Position numbers and translations under genes: made by a program. The notes under the pieces were generated by a model. The model worked only from the letters and a program-made list of their open reading frames with translations. It was not told the DNA's origin and ran no database searches. 44,830 bases of DNA from UBA9715 sp003452695 (lineage in GTDB: Bacteria > Actinomycetota > Coriobacteriia > Coriobacteriales > Eggerthellaceae). The DNA is taken from the NCBI GenBank assembly GCA_946625225.1, contig CAMOTA010000009.1, positions 1 to 44,830 on the forward strand, written 5' to 3'. Shown piece by piece: positions 8,301 through 18,800 of the stretch; positions within the stretch are counted from its first letter, which is position 1; each line of letters starts with the position of its first letter.

Positions 8301-10922
8301 GTAGTGTTCGTCGACCCAGCCGCAGAAGCCGCCTTCGCAGTAGCTGTTGGAAGTAACGTCCATGCTGGTCCAGCAGCGGCGAATAGCGCCGCTGTTGTTG
8401 CCCACGAAGCCGGCGTGCCCGTTGCCCGTGCTGGTAGTGGTGGTCAGCGAGCCGCCCTCTACGTAGCTGTCCTCCACCAACCCGAAATTGCGCGCCAGGA
8501 AGCCCGCTATAACGCCGCTGTAGTCGGAGGCGATGTTGGTGTTCTTCACCGCGCAATTGCTTATGGTGCCGTAGTTGTACACGCAGAAGATGCCCGCGTT
8601 GTTGTTGAATAGCACGTTGGCCTTGTCCACCACCAGATTCTTCACCGTGCCGCGCTCGCCGATGTAGGCGAACAGGCCGTTGTCGCCGTTGGCAAGCGTC
8701 AGCCCCGTAATCGTGTGGCCCTGGCCGTCCAGCGTGCCGTTGAAACGGGCATCCACGTTGCCCCACGACTTCGTCTGCGCCTGCTGTTCGGCGGACAGGT
8801 TGCTGAAGTCCAGGTCGGCGGTAATCACGTAGTTCTTGGACCATTCCACGTTCTGCGCGTCGGCGTCGGTGGCATAGGCCGTGCCCTCGTGCGTCGTGTT
8901 TACGATGCGCATCCAGTCGTCGGCCGTGGCGATTTCCACGGTTTCGCCCTCGGGCGCCTGGTAATTGGTGGTGGTGCTTATGGCCAGGGCGCTGGCCGCA
9001 TGCTTGCCCGCATTGGGCCCGTTGGGCACTTCGCGCCCCGCGCGCACGGTGAAGAAGTAGTCGCCCGTGCTGGCCATGTTGCTTATGAACAGCTGCGAAA
9101 CGGTGTCGCCCTGCGTGCCGACGATTTCCTTGCCCAAGGTGTAGCTGGCCACCTTCGTGGCGCCGTCGCCCGAAGTGGCGCGGTAGAGCGTTACGACGTA
9201 GAACTCGGCGCCTTCGACGCGCTTCCACACGGCAATCTTCGACGCCTCGTTCCACAGGGTTTGCGCCGGCGCCGGCACGAAGGCCGCGCCGTCGAACGCG
9301 AAGCCTTCGGCGTCGGGCGCGGATTCTGCGCTGTCCAGATAGTATTCGCCATCGCCAATGGCCGTTACGGTGAAGACGTAGCGCGCGCTATCGGTTGTGC
9401 CGAGCGCCGCGAACGCCTCGAAGAAATCGAAGGAGGCGTCCTGCACAATTTCGGATGTGAACACGGGCTCCGGCGTGGGATTGGCGGCATCGCCTGCGCG
9501 GTACAGCTTCACCTGGTATCCGCTGGCCCCTTCCACGGGGCTCCAAACGGCCTGCATCATCTCGTAGGCTATGTCGATGCCCTCTTCGTCCAGCGGTTCC
9601 TGGTCCAGCCACGCCAGGCCCGTGGGCGTTGCAAGCTGCACGCCCTGCGCCGCGGATACGGGCTCCCACGCCAGCAGCGGGAAGCCGCCGTTCACGGCCG
9701 CGCCCACGTCCACCTGCCAGGCACTTGCGCCCAACGTTTGCACGAACGCCGGGGCCTTCATCTGGGCGGCGGTAAGGGCGACGGGCGCGTCTTCAGCGGT
9801 AAGCTGCGTGGCCGCGGTGCCATCCAGGAAATAGCAGTTCTCGTAGGTGCCGTAGTTGCTGGCGCCGATGGCGTAGGCCGTGGAAGAGCCGTTCAGGGCG
9901 CCTGTGTTGTAGCAGTTGGAATAAGCTATGCCCGTAGCGCTGCCGATGCCGTTGGCTTTGGACCCCGTAATAGCGCCCGTGTTGTAGCAGTTCACCACCT
10001 TGGCGGACGTTCCCGTATCGGCCACGATGCCCGATGCGCGGTCGCCCGAGACGATGCTTCCCCTATTGAAGCAGCCCGAAATGGTCGCAGCGCCATCGGC
10101 CCAGCCGACGATGCCCGCGGCCTTGCCGCTGTTCGCCTTGTTCCGAACATCGACCAGGTTGCCGCAATTCTGGATGAGCACCGTCCCGTCGGCGCGCGAC
10201 ACCAAACCGCCTGCGGCGTTGTTTTCAGCTTCCACCGCACCAGCTACCACGATGTTGCGGATAGTAGCACCCGACCCGAGATAGCCGAACAGGCCCGCCT
10301 GCGCCCAGGAATTCTGCACGAACAGGCCGCGCACCTGATGTCCGTTGCCGTCGAATGTGCCCTTGAAAGTCTTGGAATAACCCGTTCCGACGGGCGTCCA
10401 CGGTTTGTCGCCCAGGTCGATGTCGGCGGTCAGCGCGGCGTTGTAGGACGTACCCGTGCCGGCGTTCACCTGCGTGGCGAACCAGGCCAGCTCGGCACCC
10501 GTGCCTATCTGGTAGGTGTTGCCCGATTTCGCGGGCTCGGTCTGGGTGATGCCATCCCAGGGTTCGACGGGCGCGGCGTCGTCCTGCGGCAACAGGGATT
10601 GCAAGGCACCGGGCGCCAATGTGGTAGCAGCTTCCTCGGCGAGCTCAACAGCGGCACCCCCGGCGAGTGCGGGCTGACCGGTGGCTGCATCGGCTGCATC
10701 GGGTGCATCGGTCGCATCGGGTGTGGCAAGTTGCACGGGCGCGGTGGACGCAACGGGCTGCGCGAGCGCTTCCTGCCCGAATGCTATGCGGGCCCCCGCG
10801 AACACGACCACCACGGCCAGCACCACGGCCGCGATTATCACGGCCAGCTTGCGCCGCGAACGTGTCCTTTTCTCGTTTTGCCACGTATCGCGCTGCGTGC
10901 GCCACGTATCATGCTGCTGCAT
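5307..10922 (-). CDS. Surface protein with GLUG repeats, a clear DUF4430 (transcobalamin-like) domain and Fn3-like end
   Basis: This 1871-residue protein begins with a basic stretch and one hydrophobic segment (~26-45, LAVIIAAVVLAVVVVFAG), an export signal or signal anchor. Three blocks of GLUG-type repeats (GGLVGGNYGTVTNSTAKG and similar) cover roughly 145-420, 660-1015 and 1165-1535; Fn3-like sandwiches fill ~430-655. Between blocks two and three (~1030-1150) is a domain with the DUF4430 pattern: VVDAMQAAAAQG, YGSFVEAINGKAL, GWMFTVNDD, VGIQLATVRDGDQLLWY. DUF4430 is related to the beta domain of transcobalamin and intrinsic factor, so cobamide or other small-ligand binding is plausible but unproven. 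A helical AYDALPDDQKALV module (~1565-1630) and a basic Fn3-like C-terminus follow; the latter differs from the LRR-like end of its neighbours. The ATG at 10922 is chosen because GAAAGG lies seven bases upstream; a GTG at 10928 would be too close. Confidence 0.9.
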   Translation of the reverse strand: MQQHDTWRTQRDTWQNEKRTRSRRKLAVIIAAVVLAVVVVFAGARIAFGQEALAQPVASTAPVQLATPDATDAPDAADAATGQPALAGGAAVELAEEAATTLAPGALQSLLPQDDAAPVEPWDGITQTEPAKSGNTYQIGTGAELAWFATQVNAGTGTSYNAALTADIDLGDKPWTPVGTGYSKTFKGTFDGNGHQVRGLFVQNSWAQAGLFGYLGSGATIRNIVVAGAVEAENNAAGGLVSRADGTVLIQNCGNLVDVRNKANSGKAAGIVGWADGAATISGCFNRGSIVSGDRASGIVADTGTSAKVVNCYNTGAITGSKANGIGSATGIAYSNCYNTGALNGSSTAYAIGASNYGTYENCYFLDGTAATQLTAEDAPVALTAAQMKAPAFVQTLGASAWQVDVGAAVNGGFPLLAWEPVSAAQGVQLATPTGLAWLDQEPLDEEGIDIAYEMMQAVWSPVEGASGYQVKLYRAGDAANPTPEPVFTSEIVQDASFDFFEAFAALGTTDSARYVFTVTAIGDGEYYLDSAESAPDAEGFAFDGAAFVPAPAQTLWNEASKIAVWKRVEGAEFYVVTLYRATSGDGATKVASYTLGKEIVGTQGDTVSQLFISNMASTGDYFFTVRAGREVPNGPNAGKHAASALAISTTTNYQAPEGETVEIATADDWMRIVNTTHEGTAYATDADAQNVEWSKNYVITADLDFSNLSAEQQAQTKSWGNVDARFNGTLDGQGHTITGLTLANGDNGLFAYIGERGTVKNLVVDKANVLFNNNAGIFCVYNYGTISNCAVKNTNIASDYSGVIAGFLARNFGLVEDSYVEGGSLTTTTSTGNGHAGFVGNNSGAIRRCWTSMDVTSNSYCEGGFCGWVDEHYDDETHEHIGGSFENCFALGSVSAAQGWSGGFVGRVNSSRATFTNCYAAGPVTSGQNPEHAHGFFGSMGGEGPRALSDESASSFYITLPAENCVNCYYCTDRTPQDNPAGLAQGKALDDMRTDEFAQALGMDWQRTDGVNEGLPYLRDMPAPQASELQEITVHVAVADYDTDDYAFSLSGNVFDVTFETAGNARVVDAMQAAAAQGLISYNCTVTPAYGSFVEAINGKALTAPDGWMFTVNDDQSDVGIQLATVRDGDQLLWYPGTPANNFTAPAWQDLTGQAPVTEWVDIATADDLVALTRDDADMAGSYRLAANINLAGVNFMGIGSHERPFSGVFKGKGFTISNLTINRPDDHNVGLFNFIRGAELNNIALRNVDVTGCYSVGALVGVADTVLDTTSRAKCTSNLIGGCSATGKVTSANADVGASSDGAYAGGLVGFNNGETDQKTGISVASSIDRCMADVEVVARAMYAGGLVGGNYGTVTNSTAKGAVSGGDCTGGLLGGNVGSVYDSGATGNVSGGSRTGGFCGDNYNDAIERCYSTGNVAAAGQGIERIGGFVGDSGGTVRHCSSSGAVTTSAEASYVGAFAGYYTGALTGLYVRITFEDNCGWAPPAAEGASALAAIGNMKSSTNESEQAVLDASRAADWQALRGRFDELHGVALPETAPDPGAGGGDDPGSGGDDPGPAPTADDVRALINAIGVIQLDENGALPAATKAAIDAARSAYDALPDDQKALVGNIGALETAEEMYAELERQVAGGGSGSGSDSGSGDDNGGGSGHSATPSDGSAADRDIDAITPTDAVADAAAVSPSLAKPAAKSFTTTVKPKAKTIRANFAKAAGAKNYRVAFRKAGARQWSYRWTSGKASFALKGLKAGGLYEYKVAGFAKQDGRWARSDWSASTYCWLQGTTLTLRAGKASAKAIVGKVKGAAGYQLRWSAKKSLANAKAKKLVGAKKTKATLKKLRAGRKTFVQVVPYKKHQGHVYYGAAVKRAVKAK

Positions 10923-10978
10923 ACCCACACCTTTCGTACATCAAAGCAGGACGCCACACCTGGTGTTGCGCCCTGTTT

Positions 10979-13900
10979 TTACGAGGCCGCCCGGACACTC
11001 ACTTTCTTGCCGCAGATCTTCTTGGTGAAGATCTTCTTGTACTTCTTCGCATAGGCCTTGTTCGCCTTTGCATTGCCCACGTTCACCACCACGGCGGCGA
11101 CCTTGCTCTTCGCAAGCGCCTTGGCGATGGCGGCCTTCTTCAGTTTCTTGGTTTGCACGACAATCGTCTTCGCCTTCTTCAGCTTGGCGAACGACGCCTT
11201 TGCGATGCGCTTAACCTTGGTGCCGAGAACCACCTTCTTCACGGCGGCGGGTTTCTTGCCGGACTTCTTCACGGCCTTGGCAAGGGCCGCCTTCGTGCAT
11301 TTGGCGGCATTGAAGGTGATGGTGGATTTCACCGCAGCCTCGGCCGCCGCCAGCTTCTTCAGCGTGGCCGCCGGCACCAGCTTCTTCTGCGCGGACGTGA
11401 GCGCGTCGTAGGCCGCGCGCGCCGCGGCAACGGCCTTGGCATCGGCATCGGTTACGTTGGCCACGTCCGGCAGCTTGGCAATGGCGCTTGCAGCCGATGC
11501 CGCCGCCTTCTTGTTGGTGGCGGCCTGCTGGGCAGCCGTGCCGTCGTCCGGCTGCGGGTCGGGGTCCGGCTGCGGGCCGGGATCCGGGTCGGGCTGCGGG
11601 TCGGGGCCGGGCACGACCGCCGCCAGCATCACGGCGTTGGAGTACGTTACATAGTCGGGCCTGCCCGGAAGAGGGATGGTGGCTTTCGCGCGGTAGTAAT
11701 TGCCCAGACTTCCTTCAACGGTAGGCACCGAATAGGCTACGCCCACCGCACCTTCCACATCGTCCCAGATAATGCCTTCATCAGTCGAAATTTGCCAGCC
11801 AATTGCTTCTTCGGGCGCATTCGTGGACGCCAACAGTTCTGCCGTGCTTCCACTAGCGACCGGCTCGTACGAAAGCGTTACGTAATAGCATCGTGCCAGC
11901 TGCGCCTCGGCGGACTCGAGCAGCGCCAGGTCCTCGGCGGCCACCAGGGCCCGGGCGGCGTCGGGCAGCGCGTCGTAGGCCGCGCGCGCCTCGGCTATGC
12001 GCCCGGCCGCGGAAAGGTCGACCGCGCCGATGCCGCGGGCCAGCGCGGCGAAGGCGTCGGCCTGCTGCTGCGCGACGCGCCGGGCGACGGCGGCCGGGTC
12101 GTCTGCCCACTGCGCGTACAGCACCGCGTCGGCTTCAAGCGTTATCGGGTCGCCCGCGGCGTATGCGGCGCCCGAGCCGTCGGCGGCCTCGTTCCAGCCG
12201 GAGAAGACCTTATCGGCGGGCGCGGTGAAGCCGCACTCCGCCACGGCGATCGGCTTGCCGGCCTCTACGGCCGCGGGCTGCATCTCGCCGGCGCCGCCGT
12301 TGGCGTCGTAGGAAAGGGCGAAGGTCTGGGCGGGCGGCAGCTCCGCGTCCCGCCACTGCGCGTACAGCACCGTGTCGGCCGAGAGCTCGACCGGGTCGCC
12401 TTCGGCGTAGGCCGCGCCCGAGCCGTCGGCGGCCGCGTTCCAGCCCGCGAACTCCTTGCCCCCGGGGGCGCCGAACCCGCAGGCCGCGGCCGCCACCGAC
12501 TCGCCCTCGGCGGCGGAGGCGGGCTGCATCTCGCCGGAGCCCCCGTTGGCGTCGTAGGCAAGCGTGAAGGTCTTCGCAGGTTCGCCCCCGCCAGAGCCGG
12601 GAATGCTCACCGTTATCGTGTACGTCTCGGCACCCGCCGTGCTGCTGGACATGGACGGCCACGTCGGATGGCCCACCATCACGGTTATAACCGATCCGTT
12701 TTCCACGGGTATCGCGTCGTTGAAGCGATACCCCCATTCCTGCGCATCGGCGCTGCCCAGATACGTACGCGCCTGCCAGTTCTGGTTCTTCGGGGTGGCC
12801 TTAACGTATGCGCTCGTGGCCCCTTCGGGCAAGGCCAGCTGATACTCTTTCACATCCGATGCGAACGTCGGCGACAACGTCCCCTCGTTCGTGGCGATGC
12901 TCTCCAGCGTCTTGGTGGCCCGGTTTTCGTACGACCCCACATCGGAGCCGCCCGTCGACGTGAACAACAGGCGAATCTCGTCGCCTTCGCGCACGGCGCC
13001 CGTGCGACCCTCGATTGCGTTCAGGCCGACGTTTACAAACCAGCCGTTCAAAGTTGCCATCCAGCCGCTGGCATCGCCATGGTCCTTTTCGCCAATGCCC
13101 GCAATGGCTGCCACGTAGTTAACCGCCCCGATAGGCGCTCCCACGCCTTCCTGCTCGCAGGCCTTGTCCAGCAGCGTGCGCATGTTGTCGGTAAGCGAAT
13201 CGATTTCCACCTGCGTATCGAACAGCACGCCCTGCCACGGCGCGCCGTCGGCTACAGACCAGGTTGGGTTCTCCACGACAACGCGCACGCAGCCCTCGGC
13301 TATGTCGGCGGGCTGGAAGCGCACGCGCTGCAGCGCTGCCAGCTGCGCCTCGGCGGACTCGAGCAGCGCCAGGTCCTCGGCGGCCACCAGGGCCCGGGCG
13401 GCGTCGGGCAGCGCGTCGTAGGCCGCGCGCGCCTCGGCTATGCGCCCGGCCGCGGAAAGGTCGACCGCGCCGATGCCGCGGGCCAGCGCGGCGAAGGCGT
13501 CGGCCTGCTGCTGCGCGACGCGCCGGGCGACGGCGGCCGGGTCGTCTGCCCACTGCGCGTACAGCACCGCGTCGGCTTCAAGCGTTATCGGGTCGCCCGC
13601 GGCGTATGCGGCGCCCGAGCCGTCGGCGGCCTCGTTCCAGCCGGAGAAGACCTTATCGGCGGGCGCGGTGAAGCCGCACTCCGCCACGGCGATCGGCTTG
13701 CCGGCCTCTACGGCCGCGGGCTGCATCTCGCCGGCGCCGCCGTTGGCGTCGTAGGAAAGGGCGAAGGTCTGGGCGGGCGGCAGCTCCGCGTCCCGCCACT
13801 GCGCGTACAGCACCGTGTCGGCCGAGAGCTCGACCGGGTCGCCTTCGGCGTAGGCCGCGCCCGAGCCGTCGGCGGCCGCGTTCCAGCCCGCGAACTCCTT

Positions 13901-15805
13901 GCCCCCGGGGGCGCCGAACCCGCAGGCCGCGGCCGCCACCGACTCGCCCTCGGCGGCGGAGGCGGGCTGCATCTCGCCGGAGCCCCCGTTGGCGTCGTAG
14001 GCAAGCGTGTGCGTTACGACGGGCGGCGTCGGATCGTCGGGCAAATCGGCCGGATCAACCCGATCCAGAGCGATGGCGAAGGGCATGGTTGCACCCAGAT
14101 ACGCTTCTTGCACCTGGGCATTGCCGTTTGCCGGCGTGCCGTTTTCGTAAGTAACTTCGCGGTGCGTCCCGTACGGAGACCCATAGCCCACCACCTTCAC
14201 CGTGGCCTGCAGCTGCAAGCTTTCAGGCAGGGTTTCGGGCAAGTCGATGGAAAGCGTCTGACAACTGGGCATCTGCGCGAACGTGTACTGCCCCGGCCCG
14301 CCGTACAGCGACGTCGTCGCCTCGGTTCGGTTGCCATCGCCATCCACCACAGAGAGCGCGGCGCTCATGTTGTAGTAGCCTGACAGCTTGTTGGCCGGAT
14401 GGTAAATCGTGTCGAACACGACGGTCAGCTTCCCGCCTGCAACCGCCAGCGGCGCGTAGGTTGCGCGCGTCGTCGCATCAAGCGCGCAATAGGCCTCGGC
14501 CGTTATGGGCGCCTTGCCGTTGGTATAGGCATTGGCGGCGCCACCTGCCGACGTTGCGATAAGATGCGCTGCATCAGCCTTGCTGCCGCCATAGGCCGCC
14601 CAGCTGGCATGCTTAGCACGCAACACCTGATACGCCGTCGCTGTTCCCTTGGTCACCTTCAGTATGTGCTTGCCATCCGTAAGCCCCGAAATGGTGAAGG
14701 TTCCGTCGCCGTTGCCCGTAACGCCTTCGTCCGTGAACGCGCCGATGCTTAGCGCTCCGTCGATAACCGCACCGCGCGCAACCTGCACTGTGGCACCCGC
14801 GTCGGGCGCTATCGTGTAGGTTGCGCCGGCATTGTCAAAATAGTACAGCACGTCGTGCTCGGCATCGTAGGCACTGCCCGCAAGCTTATCCCCGCCATCT
14901 TCCAGGCCCGCGTTCAATTCCGCGTTCAGCTCGGCGCCTATACCCACGTTGTGTGAACCGCCCACGGTAACCACGAACAGCCCCGTGTTTTCGGGCCAGA
15001 TAGCCGAGAAATCGGTGCCGTCGCCCATTCCGTCGCCGAACACGAGCGCATCGTAGGTAACCTTCACCAACGCCGTGCCCACATTCTTGCCGGTAAGCAC
15101 CCATTTGTGTTTGCCCTTGCCATCGGCGGTAGTCTCCTGTGCCTGCACGACACCCGAACCTTCAAGGTCCACGACCTGCACATGGAAATCAGGCTCCAGA
15201 ATTTCGGTGTTCATCTGACTGTCGATAGGCAGCCAGTTGCGCAGCGGGTACAACGTGAACGTACCGCCCTTCGCAAGCTGTACATGCCCTGTGGAGCCCG
15301 CATTCAAGTAGATATCGGCCACGTCGTAGCGGCTGCCCGAATAGTCGCGCACAATCGTGCCCTTGTCGAACGTCGCATCGCCCACGCGCATGTCTGCAGT
15401 CGTCACCGCAACGTCCCGGTCTTTGGAAGTGTACACATAGTTGCCATAGGTAACGGCATCGCTTCCTGCTGCGTGCGAAACGCGATAGAAATAGTACTGG
15501 CCATCCTTTACGGAATACGTGGCCGTTACGGCACCGTCCGTCGGGTCGCTCGTCGCTGTGGGCTTCGCGTAGGTATTCGTGTAGTAGTTCGCAATATATG
15601 CAACCTCCAACACGTAGTCATTCGCACCGTTGTCATCTGCGTCGGCATAGGGATAGGTTACGGTAAGCGTATGATTTGCCTGGGGCGACAGCTGAAGCGA
15701 GCCGCCCGTATCGGACGTGAGCGCCGTATCGTCGCTTGCGGCAAACGCGACAGCTGGAACGAGCGCGCACAACAGCGCCACGAAAAACGTTGCCATCCGT
15801 TTCAT
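10979..15805 (-). CDS. Surface protein with InlB-type repeats, DUF4430-like and cadherin-like domains
   Basis: This 1608-residue protein has a signal peptide at its start (MKRMATFFVALLCALVPAVAFA), which with GAAAGGAAGG seven bases upstream fixes the start at 15805. After an N-terminal beta-rich region come two InlB/Flg_new-type repeats (LAYDANGGSGEMQP ... GWNAAADGSGAAY ... LYAQW, ~600-755) and a helical AYDALPDAARALV module (~755-822). A DUF4430-like domain (~838-950; GWMATLNGWFVNVGLNAIEG, VREGDEIRLLF) and a cadherin-like sandwich (~960-1072) follow. The InlB-plus-helical block is then repeated exactly, followed by an Ig-like domain, a PDPQPDPDPGPQ linker, another helical module and the lysine-rich LRR-like end (~1495-1608). 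The DUF4430-like domain suggests small-ligand binding; the others suggest a stalk. It sits between the subtilase and GLUG/DUF4430 genes in the riboswitch operon. Confidence 0.88.
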   Translation of the reverse strand: MKRMATFFVALLCALVPAVAFAASDDTALTSDTGGSLQLSPQANHTLTVTYPYADADDNGANDYVLEVAYIANYYTNTYAKPTATSDPTDGAVTATYSVKDGQYYFYRVSHAAGSDAVTYGNYVYTSKDRDVAVTTADMRVGDATFDKGTIVRDYSGSRYDVADIYLNAGSTGHVQLAKGGTFTLYPLRNWLPIDSQMNTEILEPDFHVQVVDLEGSGVVQAQETTADGKGKHKWVLTGKNVGTALVKVTYDALVFGDGMGDGTDFSAIWPENTGLFVVTVGGSHNVGIGAELNAELNAGLEDGGDKLAGSAYDAEHDVLYYFDNAGATYTIAPDAGATVQVARGAVIDGALSIGAFTDEGVTGNGDGTFTISGLTDGKHILKVTKGTATAYQVLRAKHASWAAYGGSKADAAHLIATSAGGAANAYTNGKAPITAEAYCALDATTRATYAPLAVAGGKLTVVFDTIYHPANKLSGYYNMSAALSVVDGDGNRTEATTSLYGGPGQYTFAQMPSCQTLSIDLPETLPESLQLQATVKVVGYGSPYGTHREVTYENGTPANGNAQVQEAYLGATMPFAIALDRVDPADLPDDPTPPVVTHTLAYDANGGSGEMQPASAAEGESVAAAACGFGAPGGKEFAGWNAAADGSGAAYAEGDPVELSADTVLYAQWRDAELPPAQTFALSYDANGGAGEMQPAAVEAGKPIAVAECGFTAPADKVFSGWNEAADGSGAAYAAGDPITLEADAVLYAQWADDPAAVARRVAQQQADAFAALARGIGAVDLSAAGRIAEARAAYDALPDAARALVAAEDLALLESAEAQLAALQRVRFQPADIAEGCVRVVVENPTWSVADGAPWQGVLFDTQVEIDSLTDNMRTLLDKACEQEGVGAPIGAVNYVAAIAGIGEKDHGDASGWMATLNGWFVNVGLNAIEGRTGAVREGDEIRLLFTSTGGSDVGSYENRATKTLESIATNEGTLSPTFASDVKEYQLALPEGATSAYVKATPKNQNWQARTYLGSADAQEWGYRFNDAIPVENGSVITVMVGHPTWPSMSSSTAGAETYTITVSIPGSGGGEPAKTFTLAYDANGGSGEMQPASAAEGESVAAAACGFGAPGGKEFAGWNAAADGSGAAYAEGDPVELSADTVLYAQWRDAELPPAQTFALSYDANGGAGEMQPAAVEAGKPIAVAECGFTAPADKVFSGWNEAADGSGAAYAAGDPITLEADAVLYAQWADDPAAVARRVAQQQADAFAALARGIGAVDLSAAGRIAEARAAYDALPDAARALVAAEDLALLESAEAQLARCYYVTLSYEPVASGSTAELLASTNAPEEAIGWQISTDEGIIWDDVEGAVGVAYSVPTVEGSLGNYYRAKATIPLPGRPDYVTYSNAVMLAAVVPGPDPQPDPDPGPQPDPDPQPDDGTAAQQAATNKKAAASAASAIAKLPDVANVTDADAKAVAAARAAYDALTSAQKKLVPAATLKKLAAAEAAVKSTITFNAAKCTKAALAKAVKKSGKKPAAVKKVVLGTKVKRIAKASFAKLKKAKTIVVQTKKLKKAAIAKALAKSKVAAVVVNVGNAKANKAYAKKYKKIFTKKICGKKVSVRAAS
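11894..12566. repeat. 673-bp direct repeat, copy 1
   Basis: This segment inside the 1608-residue protein gene appears identical to 13337-14009, at an offset of 1443 bases, wherever I compared the two. It encodes two InlB-type repeats and the following helical module. The offset is a multiple of three, so both copies stay in frame. Confidence 0.93.
13337..14009. repeat. 673-bp direct repeat, copy 2
   Basis: Partner of 11894-12566. The bases just outside differ (c before, t after, against g and a in copy 1), which sets the boundaries. Near identity at DNA level implies a recent duplication or gene conversion, and it could recombine to delete or add a block. Confidence 0.93.
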
Positions 15806-15857
15806 CCTGCTACCTTCCTTTCGCGCCCGATGCACCTCGCTGCTGCGAATGCATCCC

Positions 15858-18800
15858 TTACCGCTTCACGGCGGCCTTTTTGCCAGCTATCTTCTTGGTG
15901 AATAACTTTTCATATTTCTTCACGTAAGCGTTGTTGGCCTTGGCGGCGCCGAGCTTTACCTTTATCGTGGATATCTTGGATCCGGACAGGCAGCCTTTCA
16001 CACTTGCCTTCTTCAATTTCTTCGTCTTCACAACAAGAGTCTTGGCCTTTGTCCCCTTGAAAGCGCCCTTGGCGATTTTCTTCACCTTGGGACCGAGCGT
16101 GATGGTGGCAGCGCTTGGGTTGTTGGCCTTTGCAAGAGCCTGCTTCACCACTGCGACGTTCACCGTGGCCTTGTTTATGGAAACGACGGTCTTCTTCTGC
16201 ACGGCAGGCTTGGTGCCCGAGCCTGATTCTGGATTTGTGCCCGACCCCGATTCAGAGTCGGAGCCGGAGCCAGAACCCGAGCCCGACTCGGAACCCGTGC
16301 CCTCGCCGCCATCGGAAGCAGGCGCTTTCGCCGTTTGAACAGCCTGCGCATAATTGCTGCGGGCGGCAACTAGCTCGTCGTAGGCCTCCTGCACGGCCTT
16401 GGCCGCAACGGCGTTGCCTGCAGCGACGAGCGAATCGGCTACGGCTATCGCCGCAGAAAGGCGCTCTGCCGCAGCAGGGGAAACCCAGCTTTGGCCAACG
16501 AGCACGTCCGCACCATCGGCGCTTGTCGTTATGCCCGCAGTGTCCAGCTTAGCATTGCGCGCCAAAATGCGCAGGGCGCTCCTGGCCTGCGCGGTGGCCA
16601 CCTGCATCGTGCCCTCAACGCGTGCATCAGCGAAGACCTGGCCGACCTCGGCCAGGGAAGCGCGCGCAGCAGCGGCCTGATCGGCATCGCAGCCGGCAAC
16701 AGCCAAATCGCGCGCAGCGGCGATGGCGGCCGCAAAGGCATCGTGTGCATCCTGCGGCACCCATTGCGCCGTAGGTAACACGTCCGCACCATCCGCGCTT
16801 GCAACGGCAGAGGCCAACAGTTGCTCGGCCTGATCGATTGCGGTCGCCAGCAGTGCCAGATGGTCTTCGCCAGACGCCGGTTCGGGCGCTTCGGCCACGT
16901 TGTCGTTGAAGGCCTTCCGCGCCTCTGCAAGCTCGGACCGCGCAGCCTCCACGGCATCGGCGCCCACGGCATCGCCCGAAAGCAGCTTTTCGGCAGCGGC
17001 GATGGCGGACGAAAGGCGCTCGGTTACAGCGGTTGGCGCCCAGAGCCCACCTACGGGCACGTCCAAACCGTCTGCGCTTACCGCAACACCCTGCATGTCC
17101 ACCTGCGCGTTGCGCGCCAGAGTGCGCAGCTCGTTGCGCGCTTGCGCGGTAGCCGGCTGCATCAGGCCCTCGGCACGCGCATCCCGGAACGCCAAGCCCA
17201 CCTGTGTCAGCACGTCGCGCGCGGACACGACCTGTTCGTACGAGCCGCCAGCGGCAACTAGCGAACGCGCAGCGGCAATCGCAGATACAAGCGATTCGTG
17301 CACTGCTGTCGGCACCCAGCTTGCCGTGGCCAGAACATCTGCGCCATCAACGCTGGCTACCGCCGTGGTCAGTAGCGATTCGCCTTCATCTGCCGCAACG
17401 CCCAACGCCGCCATCAGCTTCTGGCTGGGCGGCAGTTGCTTCACATAGCCCACGGCGTTTCCCGCGCTCAGTACGCCTGTTCCGTACAAATTTGGCGTAC
17501 GGCCCTGCGAATACCATTCATCGGGAATCTGCAGACGGTTGCTGGCCGTGCCCTTCACAGCCGCTATGGCTTCGTCCACCGTCAGCTCGGGCCGCGCCGC
17601 CCACAACAACGCGAACACACCGGCCGCCACGGGCGTGGCCATGGACGTACCGCTTACCGACTCGTAAGCCCACCAGTTGGCGTTGCCCTCCATTTTGCAG
17701 TACAGCGGCACCGTGGAATAGATGTCTTCGCCGGGAACGCAGATGTCTTTCTGCGCATTGTAGTCGCACCAGGTGGTAGGCGTATATCCATCGGTAGAAA
17801 GCGCCGTTACGGCCACGCAGTCTGCGTAGTCGCTGGGGTAATGGCCCGCGGTGTTCGGCACGCCGTTCGTACCGTTGCCGCCGGCACACACGCTTACGAT
17901 ATCGCGCTCCTTGGCCTTGGCGATGCGATCCTGCAACGCCAGGTCGTCTGCCGATTGCGAACCATAGCCGCCCAAACTCATGTTCACCACGTGAATGTTC
18001 AGCTCGGGATGCTCTTCGTCAAGCTCCAACAGATAGTCGTAGGCCGACACGAGCGCCTTGGTGGTGGACGACCACTGATCCGAGCCATACGCGTCGAACA
18101 CGTTCACGGGCAGCACCTTGGCGTTGTAGCTGCTGCCCGCCGTGCCTGCGGCGTTGTTGGCGGCTGCCGCTATGCAGCCGGCCACATGCGTGCCATGCCC
18201 GTAGTAATCGCAGTTCAGCGGTTCGCCCTTGTAGGCGTTCCATGCATAGTCCGCAATTACGTTGTCCGCCAGGTCCTCATGGCCTATGTCGCAGCCCGTG
18301 TCCAGCACGGCCACGGTAACGCTTCCCTGGCATTTCACCTGTTCCCAAGCCGATTCGATGTCGATAGCCTGCAGATGCCAGGCGTTCTCGTCGGCTTTGG
18401 GGTCGTAGCTTGCAAGCGCCGGATCGTTCGTCAGCGCATCGTGGGTCGACTGGGATGTAAGGCCGGTAGAACCGGCAGCCAAAAGCTGCGAACCCACTGC
18501 GGGCGTCTCCAACAAGCTGTATCTGTAGTTCAGCTGTGCAGCAGCCACGCCCGGTTGCGCCAGCGCATCGGCCACCGCCCGCTGTGCATCCGCGTCTTCG
18601 TCCAACTTCACCACCACCGGCTCGTCGGATCCAGCAGCATCCGGCGCGTCCAGCACGGCCAGGTCGGCTGCTTCGGCCGTTGCCGCTTCGTCGGCTTGCG
18701 GCACGGCAGCTATGGCCGCGGCGGCTTCACGCGCGCCCACGCCAGCGTCGAACGTGACCAGAATCTCGTCGGCTACGTATTCCGCATCGGATGCAGACGC

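Noticed and set aside
4152..14383. Very long open frames on the plus strand (788 and 1238 codons) opposite the surface genes
   Set aside because: They mirror the GC-rich codon bias of the minus-strand genes, consist of Arg/Gly/Ala/His-rich sequence without domains or signal peptides, and lie inside genes with clear domains.
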